Assembly (NCBI RefSeq): GCF_024518675.1
Contig: NZ_JANIGL010000005.1
Coordinates: 186,001-250,000, forward strand
Direction of reading: 5' to 3'
Length of the DNA stretch: 64,000 bases
From: Pseudoalteromonas shioyasakiensis
Lineage (GTDB): Bacteria > Pseudomonadota > Gammaproteobacteria > Enterobacterales > Alteromonadaceae
Notes under the pieces: model-generated
Told to the model about the DNA's origin: nothing
What the model saw: only the letters and a program-made list of their open reading frames with translations
The model's database searches: none
Shown: one piece after another, positions 56,015 through 64,000 of the stretch
How positions within the stretch are numbered: position 1 is the first letter of the stretch
How the letters are laid out: each line of letters opens with the position of its first letter
Program-made: the position numbers and the translations under genes

Positions 56015-57982
56015 TTACAACTTTCTTTTTATAACGGCTAACGGTACAACTACTTCATGTAAGCTGATACCACCATGCCCAACAATTTTTTTCCCTTCTT
56101 TTACAAACGCATGAGTTCCTTTACTTACTAATGGAAATCGTCCTTCAGGTAAGCCATATTTCTTGCCGGGCCATTTTAGCACTTTCCCATCTAAAAGGTC
56201 ATTAGAACTAGTAGCAGCATTTTCTGAATCATAGATTCTAACTCGCTCACCTTTGGTTTCAGCCTTTACACCTTCTTTTAATGCCCCACAGCCAATAGCT
56301 TCTTGATTACCGTGATCAGCTGTAACAATCACTTCATAACCAGCATCAAGTAAGATATTGATTTTATCTGCAAATTCCCAAGTTTTTATCCAGTCGGTCA
56401 CAACAGCATTTAGCCCAGACATCCCAGCCTTCATGCCATGCATTTGCTCATCAACAAAATTAATTACTAAACCAGCGGCCTTTATATGGCGGTTAGATAT
56501 CAAGTCATTAAACGATTCATTAGTAGCTCTATCTTCAACTTTTTTTGCGTACAAGACTTCTTTGCTAGTTAAACCATGGTCTTCCCAATATGCTTGCCAC
56601 AGCTTACCTTCTTTTGATGTTGTCAAAAGCGAATCAGCATAAAAATAAGGTTTTTTACCCGAAAACATCGACTGCCGAGAAATTGAAGTAATAGTGGGGA
56701 CCCAAGCAAAACTATAATGTTCTTCCATGGTTACTCTTGAACATGAGTTCAAAGACTCTCTAAACAATGCCCATTGCTGAAAGCCCATTCCATCCATAAC
56801 AAGCAAGCAAACTTTTTGTTCACCCTGTACCTTACGATTTAACCAGTCAGGGATTTTATGTAACATATTAGGGTGACGAATCGAAGGTAACGAAATCAAA
56901 CTACCGAACTTATCTAGTAACCACTGCTCAAACGTATTATCTACTTTATCGTTTAGGCGCTTTAATGATGTAACATCTGAAGGGAGTAACTTTTCTATTT
57001 TGTGGCTTAACGCATTCAACATGCCAAGCTCAAATGCATGCTCTCCCCAAAAGTCCGCGTTTTGCTCATTAACCTCTACATTTGAAAACACTTTATTTAA
57101 ACGAGAGAGCAAATGAGAAAAACGCTTTAATTCAGAGAAACCTTCATCACTAGCAACACCTATAGATGCCCAGTGTTCTTGTGGTATCCCTTTTATATCT
57201 ATAGGTTTTAGCAAGCCATCACTGAATAAATTATCCACATAAACTTGAATATCCTGATCTTCAAAAGGCACGATTAGTTTGCCTTGAGGCCATGAAGGCT
57301 CTTTAATTTCTTGCGCAGGTACTAGTGTTTGAAGGTATAGCCCCCATTGAGCTTGCAGAAACTCAAAAAACTCAGCCTTATTTGGCAATAACCTATCAAA
57401 ATCCCAACCGTTGAAAGCGCTATTTAGCTCTAATAAAGCAATTAACCTTTGCTCAATTACTTCTGGCATGTCACCACTAAGGTAATGCTTTTGAATGAGT
57501 AATCGAACTAAATCTACTTCAGATTGTATTATCTCAGGGGCAATCTTATAGATATGCCTTAATAAAAAATCTAAACTAGCAATTCTTCCCAGCTTGCCTG
57601 GTCGATAGTTTGAAATAGCTTCCTTAATTGGCTGGAAGTAAATAGGAGAAAGGCTTCGAAGTGTTTCGCTCTCTAGCTCTGGTATTATTTCATTGATATG
57701 AAAATTTACGCTTTGTGCGTTTAACAAGATATCAAAAGGAATATAATTTTCATCAATTTCAGCACATCTAATGATTAATGCCTTGCTGTTTTGATCTTCA
57801 AGCCAATTCTCATATACCAACCTTAACGACACAGGATCGCTATCATCTATAAGCTCTATTTTTGATTCTTCAAACTGTGAGTCAATAAATGGTTCAAAAC
57901 AAAGGTTTTCAGGATCTGAAATAATAAAACACTGTTTTGCGGTGAAATCTAATTTACTGAGTAGTTCACTTTGCCAAGCCAT
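56015..57982 (-). CDS. pglZ: BREX protein PglZ (alkaline-phosphatase superfamily)
   Basis: The signature protein of BREX systems, 655 residues. The C-terminal alkaline-phosphatase-like PglZ domain starts at KVCLLVMDGMG (395-400, metal Asp), continues with the nucleophile region VPTITSISRQSMFSG (about 428-441), and TADHG (554-558) supplies more metal ligands; a final GHGG follows near the end. The N-terminal 350 residues are helical. It lies four bases from the helicase gene and five from brxA. Needed for defence in characterised BREX loci; its exact reaction is not settled (some are nucleases/phosphatases). Confidence 0.9.
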   Translation of the reverse strand: MAWQSELLSKLDFTAKQCFIISDPENLCFEPFIDSQFEESKIELIDDSDPVSLRLVYENWLEDQNSKALIIRCAEIDENYIPFDILLNAQSVNFHINEIIPELESETLRSLSPIYFQPIKEAISNYRPGKLGRIASLDFLLRHIYKIAPEIIQSEVDLVRLLIQKHYLSGDMPEVIEQRLIALLELNSAFNGWDFDRLLPNKAEFFEFLQAQWGLYLQTLVPAQEIKEPSWPQGKLIVPFEDQDIQVYVDNLFSDGLLKPIDIKGIPQEHWASIGVASDEGFSELKRFSHLLSRLNKVFSNVEVNEQNADFWGEHAFELGMLNALSHKIEKLLPSDVTSLKRLNDKVDNTFEQWLLDKFGSLISLPSIRHPNMLHKIPDWLNRKVQGEQKVCLLVMDGMGFQQWALFRESLNSCSRVTMEEHYSFAWVPTITSISRQSMFSGKKPYFYADSLLTTSKEGKLWQAYWEDHGLTSKEVLYAKKVEDRATNESFNDLISNRHIKAAGLVINFVDEQMHGMKAGMSGLNAVVTDWIKTWEFADKINILLDAGYEVIVTADHGNQEAIGCGALKEGVKAETKGERVRIYDSENAATSSNDLLDGKVLKWPGKKYGLPEGRFPLVSKGTHAFVKEGKKIVGHGGISLHEVVVPLAVIKRKL

Positions 57983-57985
57983 AAA

Positions 57986-60775
57986 TTACCCCTTTATCTC
58001 AAAAACAATATGAAGTGATAACTCAGGGTATACTTGCTGTTTTTCTTTTATTTGCTGTGCCCAAGTAAGTTGTTCATCTGCTAATTGACGTAAACGATAA
58101 TTTTTTACTTCAGGCAATCCTATTCTCTCTATTGCTCGTTTTCGAGCAGCGAAAGAATATTCTCCTTTATCAATTTTCTCTGACAAATCAGCTTTATAAT
58201 TAATTAGCATATCTTCAAAAACTAATTTTCCTTGTTCTTCTGCAATAGCTCGCAGCATTTGGTAAATATCAGAGCTTTTCACACTACTGGGGCCTGTAAT
58301 CACTTCTACCGTATCAGAGCATAACGCATCCCAAATCCGGTTTGAGGCGGGAGCAAAAAAGCTACCATCAGGTTTAACGTAAATAGGTAAGTATTTAACT
58401 TGTCTCTCATCGCTCCCGGCAAAACGAACACTCCACAAAGACCAGTAGCCAGAAGCACCTGTTGGTAATGTTGCTACTTTTACAACAGGTATCGATTGCA
58501 CATCACTCCAAATAGGTAAATGGGTACACAACCCTCTAACTTTAGGGTTCTCCAAAGTAATGTGTTTTAGTCTAAGATCTTGCTGAGCGTCTTTACCAAC
58601 AAAAGTTATATCATTCCATAAAGCACCATCTGGCCAAGTAATATCTAAACCTCCTGTTAAGGATTTATCAAACTTAGCCTTAATGCCTTGTTGATTTTGC
58701 CATAGAAGATATTGCTCAACCATTGCAGAAACCCAATGAGGTAAAGGGTGATTAGCTGTTTTTTGATATGTTTCAGCAAGTAATTGCTCACCATCAGAAA
58801 ACAAATTATCTTGTGATTTTTTATCCTTTCCTGCGTTTTGTATTGTTTGTAGTGCTTTGGCTAGCTCTTGGTCCATTACCTCAGGGTTAGTTAATGCTTC
58901 CATGAACAACTCATCAAATAGGTGATTAGCTTCAGCAGAGTCGAGTACATCACTGGTTTTATCGACACCAAATTCTTCTAAAATAACTTGCAGTTTAGTT
59001 TCAAGTACATCACGTACCCTATGCTCAACAGTATCTTCTAATACAAGGTTTAGCGCTCTAACCACATGAGGCTGACCGATACGATCAACACGTCCTATCC
59101 TTTGTTCCATGCGCATCGGGTTCCAAGGCATGTCATAGTTAACAATCACATGACAAAACTGGAGGTTTAAACCTTCACCACCTGCATCGGTCGAAATAAG
59201 GATGCGAGTATCACCCGCAAAAGACGCTTGTACTTTCTTACGCTCACCAAGGTCCATTGAACCATTTAAGCAAACAACACTAATACCGCGATCAGTAAAA
59301 AACTTATCTAACATTGCTTGAGTCGGCACAAACTCGGTGAACACTAGCATTTTTAAATCAGGCGATTGTTCTTCTTGTTGCAATTTATAAAGCCAATCTA
59401 ACAGTACTTCGGCTTTAGCATCACTTTCATTTGCGACACATTTCTCTGCTAATTTCAAAAGGTGTGCAACTTCAGCTTTTTCGTTCTCTAAAGCTTGTTT
59501 ACTTTCAACAATCAGCTCATCTAACTGTGATTGCCCATCTAGCTCTGCCCAGTCATCCGCGAAAGACAGTGGTAACTCTTCTTCCACTACCATGGTATCC
59601 AAAGCGATTAAGCGTCTTGATAATGTTTTGGCTATTGCGGCACTACTAGAACTAACCAGTCGCTGCATTAAAATCATTAAAAAGCCAATGGCATTTTGTT
59701 TTTTGGCTTTGGCTTGGTTGTAACCTTCTTTAATGTATTCGGTTACTTCTTCGTAAAGGTGGCGTTGAATAGAGTGTTTCTGTTGCCATGCAACAGGAAC
59801 TAATTCTGTTTTTCTAGGTTTGAATAATGGCTTGCCTTCACCATCAATAGATATACGTTTTTCTGTACGTACAACATATGGCTGTACTCGCTCTTTAGTC
59901 ACACTACCAATATCAGGAAACACTTCAGGGTCAAGTAAGGCCATTAAGCGATGAAAAGCATCGCTTTTTCCTTGATGAGGTGTGGCCGACAGTAGCAATA
60001 AATAAGGTGCAGCTTCTGCTAACCCTTGCCCTAATTTATATCGAGCGACTAACTCAGTGCTGCCACCTAAACGATGGGCTTCATCAATAACAATTAAATC
60101 CCAACCTGCTGCGAGCAAATCATCAAATCGATGTTTGTTATATTCATGAACTTGCTTTAAAGACCACCCTTTGCGGCTTTCAATCGGCTTAATACTATCA
60201 ACGGGGCATACAACTTGATCATGGCGCAACCAAACATTGTCATGATCATCAACAGGCTTTTGTTCACCAGGTAAAAGTAAGTGAAAACACTCATTAAAAT
60301 GGGTACTCATTTCACTTACCCACTGGCTAACTAAACCTTTAGGGGCACACACTAATATGCGTTTTGCCATGCCTCTGAGCTTTAGCTCTCGCATTACTAA
60401 GCCTGCTTCTATAGTTTTACCTAAACCAACTTCATCTGCGAACAAGTATCGTACCTGCTTACGAGCCATCGCTTTATTGAGTGCTTTTAATTGATGAGGC
60501 AGGGGAATAACATTGGATTCAATTGGGGCCAGCAATACATCTTCTTGCTGTGCGTTCGCTATTTTTGCAGCCACAGCAACATATGAAATAAAGTGTTTAC
60601 TTGGCTCTTGCTGCTCATTAGCATGAACCAAATCATCAGCAACAACTTTCACAACAGAGTCTTGTTGCTGCAACCAAACACGGTAAAAACTCTGGCCCCA
60701 TAAGCCAGAGTTTTCTATAACCTTAACATGCTGCTGATGGGCCTTGCTCCAAGCCCATTCTCCGACATCAAACAT
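57986..60775 (-). CDS. brxHII: BREX helicase, BrxHII-like (SNF2/DEAD superfamily 2)
   Basis: A 929-residue SF2 helicase-like ATPase. Motif I ADEVGLGKTIEAG (113-125), motif II DEAH (231-234), motif III LLSATPHQG (262-269). Motifs V and VI are in STDAGGEGLNLQFCHVIVNYDMPWNPMRMEQRIGRVDRIGQ, the SNF2/RapA style. A long C-terminal helical region follows. The ATG has AAAAGGA seven bases ahead. In type 3 BREX this gene lies between pglX and pglZ, exactly as here. Probably remodels or translocates on DNA. Confidence 0.87.
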   Translation of the reverse strand: MFDVGEWAWSKAHQQHVKVIENSGLWGQSFYRVWLQQQDSVVKVVADDLVHANEQQEPSKHFISYVAVAAKIANAQQEDVLLAPIESNVIPLPHQLKALNKAMARKQVRYLFADEVGLGKTIEAGLVMRELKLRGMAKRILVCAPKGLVSQWVSEMSTHFNECFHLLLPGEQKPVDDHDNVWLRHDQVVCPVDSIKPIESRKGWSLKQVHEYNKHRFDDLLAAGWDLIVIDEAHRLGGSTELVARYKLGQGLAEAAPYLLLLSATPHQGKSDAFHRLMALLDPEVFPDIGSVTKERVQPYVVRTEKRISIDGEGKPLFKPRKTELVPVAWQQKHSIQRHLYEEVTEYIKEGYNQAKAKKQNAIGFLMILMQRLVSSSSAAIAKTLSRRLIALDTMVVEEELPLSFADDWAELDGQSQLDELIVESKQALENEKAEVAHLLKLAEKCVANESDAKAEVLLDWLYKLQQEEQSPDLKMLVFTEFVPTQAMLDKFFTDRGISVVCLNGSMDLGERKKVQASFAGDTRILISTDAGGEGLNLQFCHVIVNYDMPWNPMRMEQRIGRVDRIGQPHVVRALNLVLEDTVEHRVRDVLETKLQVILEEFGVDKTSDVLDSAEANHLFDELFMEALTNPEVMDQELAKALQTIQNAGKDKKSQDNLFSDGEQLLAETYQKTANHPLPHWVSAMVEQYLLWQNQQGIKAKFDKSLTGGLDITWPDGALWNDITFVGKDAQQDLRLKHITLENPKVRGLCTHLPIWSDVQSIPVVKVATLPTGASGYWSLWSVRFAGSDERQVKYLPIYVKPDGSFFAPASNRIWDALCSDTVEVITGPSSVKSSDIYQMLRAIAEEQGKLVFEDMLINYKADLSEKIDKGEYSFAARKRAIERIGLPEVKNYRLRQLADEQLTWAQQIKEKQQVYPELSLHIVFEIKG

Positions 60776-60793
60776 CCTTATTTCCTTTTAGCC

Positions 60794-63607
60794 TTAATCC
60801 CAATCGTCATCATCGTTAGATGTTAGCGTTAATGCGTTATCGTAGAACATCAACAGTTTTTCATCTTCTTGTAATACAGCAGGTGGAATTTTTGCAGATA
60901 TATCTAAAATCGTCTGTAGTTCTTGGTTTTCCCAACAAGCATTAAAACCAGCTCGTAACGCTTCAGCACGAGGCTGTTTAATCTTCTTCTTTTCTTCTTT
61001 ATAAGCATCAAACTCACGCAGCAATGCACGAAGTCTAAGCTTTTCAATATCACCAGCTTTACTTGGATCTGGCACATACCAACGATCTTTTGCCTTTGCG
61101 ACAAGTGCAGGATCGTCTTTGGCTAATCCACGCATATCTTTAAAGTTGGTAGAAAGGTAAGTATGAATCTGATTTGGCACATCTTCATTACCATCATATT
61201 TAATGAAGTTTTGCTCAAGTAAAGTCATTAGCTCCAATTGAAGTTCATTTTTTTTCCATCCTGAAATTTCACTCAAAAATAATGGGCTTATATCTGAATA
61301 TATTTTGGGTTTATTCTTCAACTCTCCTCTCAACCACTCTATTGCAGAAGCTTCGTCATTAATGAATATCGATAATTGCTTATTAATTGGTGATGATATT
61401 CTCTTATGATCATATTTAGACACCTGTTCTAAAGTAAAAAACATACCATCTCTTTCTGCAAAATGCTGTTTTAGACCACTCTGGAATTCCTGACTAGAAA
61501 TAGGAACTGTCTTTCCGTTTCTTACGTAATACGCGATTATCTGGTCAAACAATATTCTAGGATCACGTTCTGGAATTATTGATAAGCAATTCCCCTCCCT
61601 CTTAATTATTGGTAAGTGATTAAGATGTGTTTTTATAAAATCCCATACACTATTTTCATCATCATTTGTGATTGAACGTTCAACTGATTCAGAAGGCTTG
61701 TACGCTGTGATTACTAGATCTTGTTTTACTGCTGTAGGAGAAGTATAAGCTTTGAAACTACCTTGCTTTTTATCCAAGGCAGACACATTTGCAACAACAA
61801 ACCCTGATTCAGTTAATGCCGTTTGAATGTTATTCCAAACAGATGCTTTAGTATTTGAAAACTCGACTGTCATCCATCGGTTAGGCTTTAATACTCTATA
61901 GGCCTCTCTAAATGCCGAAGTCATTAGCACACGATAATCGGAAATATTTTTACCCTGAACAGTGTTTTCTATCGCTTCTTTTTCTATGCTTGTTGTTACA
62001 CCTAACCAAGGTTCCCATAGGGTATTCAATTCGGAATAATTTATGTTCGAACCAAAAGGTGGATCAATAAACAAATAATCAATCGAATTATCTTTAGTAG
62101 CTGACTTGTTTGTAGTACTTTTTGTTTCTATTACATAGTTTAATTTACTAGCATTAAAATCAAACTTTAATGATCTAATTCTAGATTTTAAACTATGAAA
62201 AACAGACACTTCTGGATTAGTGCTTGAGACATATAATGTGCCTTTAGTACCAGCATTTATATAACCACCACCTCCATTAAAGTAATATGAAAATGCAATA
62301 CTTGCCATTTTTGATAAGGCACGCTGACTCGCTGTAAACAAGAAAGGAAAACGAGGTCCAGCATTTTTTAATCTGTCCCAAAAAACAGACATAATAAGTA
62401 AATTTCTTTTTGTGTAAAAGTGATGAGCGTGAGTAAAACCATGAGATCTTTTAGGCTGTCGAGTATTGTACCCATCAGTTAACAAAGAAACTGGTACGGG
62501 AAAAGGTAAAGTGGTTTGTTCTATTCGTTTTAATAACTTTAAATCCTTATCATCAGGTACTTTACTGAATTTCCCTTTTTCACCATCAACAGTGTAATTT
62601 ATAACGACAGGAACTTGCTTAGCTTTCTTTATTGATTCATTAAGTACTGTATCAAAAATAGTATCCCAAGCTCTTTCCATATTTTTTTTCGTTAACTGAA
62701 CTTTGCAATGCGGGCAGTCGAAAGAATCTAAAACTTTTCCAAGATTACTATCAATAGCTTCATCCCAAAATACTACTTCATTAGAGCATTGGAAACATAC
62801 AAATACATCTGACCAAATTGTATTAATAACATTTCCAACTTTCCCATCGATATGTGATGTTTCGTATAGCCAGCTATATTCAGTTTCTATATCATTAATT
62901 ATTTTTAAAGCTTCAGACTCAAAAGCAGGTAAATCAATGGGAGCATTATAATTATTAGAAATAAATGTAGCTGCTGGAGAAAGATCATTAAGGATAACTT
63001 TCCTAGCCCCAATTTTGCTGAATGCTACCCATTCAATAGAACCTTCATCTGCACTTTCTTTTTGTAGAATAGTACCGTCATCTTTGACCTTTAATCCAAG
63101 CGATAATATTGCATCTCGATCACCACACATCTGTGCCGCAACGCCAGTCATCCCTGTACCACAAAAACCATCAAAAACAATATCTCCTGGTTTTGTATAA
63201 TGAAGGATATAGCGCATTATTGCTTTATGCGGCACTTTCGTATGATAAGAATGTGCGTTGTATATAGGATCATTTTTTCCCTCACTAACATCAGCAGCAA
63301 ATGGTTCCCTGTGATAGCTTTCTTCAGAGCTATCTTTTTGTGATTCCCAATATTCAACAAAGTCATTTAACCATGGATTAGGACAAGCCGTGTAGTATGG
63401 AGCATCTGATAATTCAAGGATCGCTTCATCTGTGCCTATTGGAAAGCCCTCTATTTTTCTAAACTCAGGCTCTTTTAGTTTTTCACGTAAAATTTCAGTA
63501 AAGTGTGCTCTACGTGCTTCTTCATTTTCGAAAGTTTGCCCTAAACATTCTACAGGGCCTTTTGGTGATTCGACTTTTGTATCATCTAATAATGAGTCTT
63601 GTTGCAT
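60794..63607 (-). CDS. pglX: BREX adenine methyltransferase, PglXI-like
   Basis: A 937-residue DNA methyltransferase. Motif I is VFDGFCGTGMTG (residues 144-155) and motif IV is DPPFGSN (515-521), typical of N6-adenine/N4-cytosine enzymes. Between them lies a zinc-ribbon-like pair of CxxC knuckles, C271/C274 and C298/C301. A C-terminal helical region (residues about 790-937, very charged) follows. In BREX, PglX marks host DNA at one strand of a non-palindromic site so that the system ignores it. The size and the place beside a BrxHII-type helicase suit the type 3 version. Confidence 0.87.
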   Translation of the reverse strand: MQQDSLLDDTKVESPKGPVECLGQTFENEEARRAHFTEILREKLKEPEFRKIEGFPIGTDEAILELSDAPYYTACPNPWLNDFVEYWESQKDSSEESYHREPFAADVSEGKNDPIYNAHSYHTKVPHKAIMRYILHYTKPGDIVFDGFCGTGMTGVAAQMCGDRDAILSLGLKVKDDGTILQKESADEGSIEWVAFSKIGARKVILNDLSPAATFISNNYNAPIDLPAFESEALKIINDIETEYSWLYETSHIDGKVGNVINTIWSDVFVCFQCSNEVVFWDEAIDSNLGKVLDSFDCPHCKVQLTKKNMERAWDTIFDTVLNESIKKAKQVPVVINYTVDGEKGKFSKVPDDKDLKLLKRIEQTTLPFPVPVSLLTDGYNTRQPKRSHGFTHAHHFYTKRNLLIMSVFWDRLKNAGPRFPFLFTASQRALSKMASIAFSYYFNGGGGYINAGTKGTLYVSSTNPEVSVFHSLKSRIRSLKFDFNASKLNYVIETKSTTNKSATKDNSIDYLFIDPPFGSNINYSELNTLWEPWLGVTTSIEKEAIENTVQGKNISDYRVLMTSAFREAYRVLKPNRWMTVEFSNTKASVWNNIQTALTESGFVVANVSALDKKQGSFKAYTSPTAVKQDLVITAYKPSESVERSITNDDENSVWDFIKTHLNHLPIIKREGNCLSIIPERDPRILFDQIIAYYVRNGKTVPISSQEFQSGLKQHFAERDGMFFTLEQVSKYDHKRISSPINKQLSIFINDEASAIEWLRGELKNKPKIYSDISPLFLSEISGWKKNELQLELMTLLEQNFIKYDGNEDVPNQIHTYLSTNFKDMRGLAKDDPALVAKAKDRWYVPDPSKAGDIEKLRLRALLREFDAYKEEKKKIKQPRAEALRAGFNACWENQELQTILDISAKIPPAVLQEDEKLLMFYDNALTLTSNDDDDWD

Positions 63608-63667
63608 ATATTCTCTCTTAGAAGGCCGTTATTAATTAACTGCCTTCTCATAAATTATTAATAAGGC

Positions 63668-64000
63668 TTATTCAATAACGATACGAACTTTATCGCTGTC
63701 TTGGCCTTTACAACGCTCAGCAATGAGTTGCTCAAAACGCTTACGTACATCATCAATACTCTGTGGGGTGCCTTTACCAAGGCTAACAACCAATTCTTGT
63801 GATGTTATTGCTACAGCAACTAGGCCATCCAGTACTTTATTAACTTCTTCAACGAATTCTTTTGTTAATGGCTCAGGTAAACACCCTGAATTGATAAACT
63901 CAGTAACTTCGGCTTTTTGTTCTGATTTCATTAAATCTAATTGGATAAATGGGTCAGCTAAGTTTGTTTGAAGTGTAGAAGTCCACTCCGTTAACAAGGC
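63668..64000 (-). CDS. brxC: C-terminus of a large BrxC-like protein (5' end outside window)
   Basis: The frame is open to the right window edge; the visible 110 codons are the C-terminus of a longer protein. The ending (SLGKGTPQSIDDVRKRFEQL, then GQDSDKVRIVIE) resembles the end of DUF6079-type BrxC ATPases of BREX loci, but no P-loop is in view. The position just ahead of pglX is where brxC lies in type 3 BREX. Call rests mostly on context. Confidence 0.6.
   Translation of the reverse strand, partial: ALLTEWTSTLQTNLADPFIQLDLMKSEQKAEVTEFINSGCLPEPLTKEFVEEVNKVLDGLVAVAITSQELVVSLGKGTPQSIDDVRKRFEQLIAERCKGQDSDKVRIVIE

Noticed and set aside
52866..64000. DISARM or type I/III restriction system as the identity of the defence operon
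   Set aside because: PglZ and DUF1819 proteins are BREX hallmarks, and no PLD nuclease (DrmC), HsdS or Mod/Res pair is present.

Overview
The window is a chromosomal segment of a marine gammaproteobacterium, most likely Pseudoalteromonas or a close Alteromonadales relative. This rests on protein flavour, AT-rich spacers and familiar gammaproteobacterial synteny: pabA near an argD/astC-type aminotransferase, yihY-dtd-yiiD, typA-glnA-ntrB-ntrC, cysJIH and cysQ-nudE-yrfG. No species call is possible from sequence reading alone.

Layout. 1-5.5 kb (minus strand): arginine succinyltransferase pathway genes astC-astA-astD (astD runs off the left edge), an HDOD protein and pabA. 6-12.3 kb: small exported proteins, a TraB/GumN protein, a thioesterase, two different 2-oxoglutarate/Fe(II) oxygenases, a cysteine-desulfurase-like PLP enzyme and an OmpA-family porin. 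12.6-14.8 kb: selO and a 3-methyladenine glycosylase I. 14.9-19.2 kb: a well-formed lysine riboswitch followed by dapA-dapD-lysA and an AstE/aspartoacylase-family deacylase, a compact lysine operon. 19.4-27.8 kb: pldA, yiiD, a spermidine-synthase-fold protein, dtd, pip, yihY, lipoproteins, an MBL hydrolase and a CBM9-like protein. 28-36 kb: nitrogen control block, typA and then glnA behind a visible NtrC site and sigma-54 promoter, then ntrB-ntrC. 36-47 kb: small genes, acnA and the assimilatory sulfate reduction operon cysJIH. 46.7-47.9 kb: initiator tRNA-Met array, three intact copies plus several decayed copies, each decayed unit carrying its own terminator hairpin. 48-50 kb: cysQ-nudE-yrfG.

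From about 50.24 kb to the right edge lies an accessory island. Its left junction cuts a gene whose last 64 codons still overlap the end of yrfG. The cut coincides with one copy of a short repeat that recurs nearby. The island carries a dut gene, a structured noncoding stretch, small unknown genes with an HTH regulator behind a perfect inverted repeat, a PD-(D/E)xK-like putative nuclease, and a minus-strand operon matching a type 3 BREX phage-defence system: the end of a large BrxC-like gene, then a PglX-type methyltransferase, a BrxHII-type helicase, PglZ and two tandem divergent BrxA paralogues. The right end of the island, the rest of brxC and any brxF or integrase lie outside the window.

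The most interesting points are the BREX locus with duplicated brxA and a linked nuclease candidate, the riboswitch-controlled lysine operon ending in an AstE-like deacylase where a succinyl-diaminopimelate desuccinylase is needed, and the eroding initiator-tRNA array.
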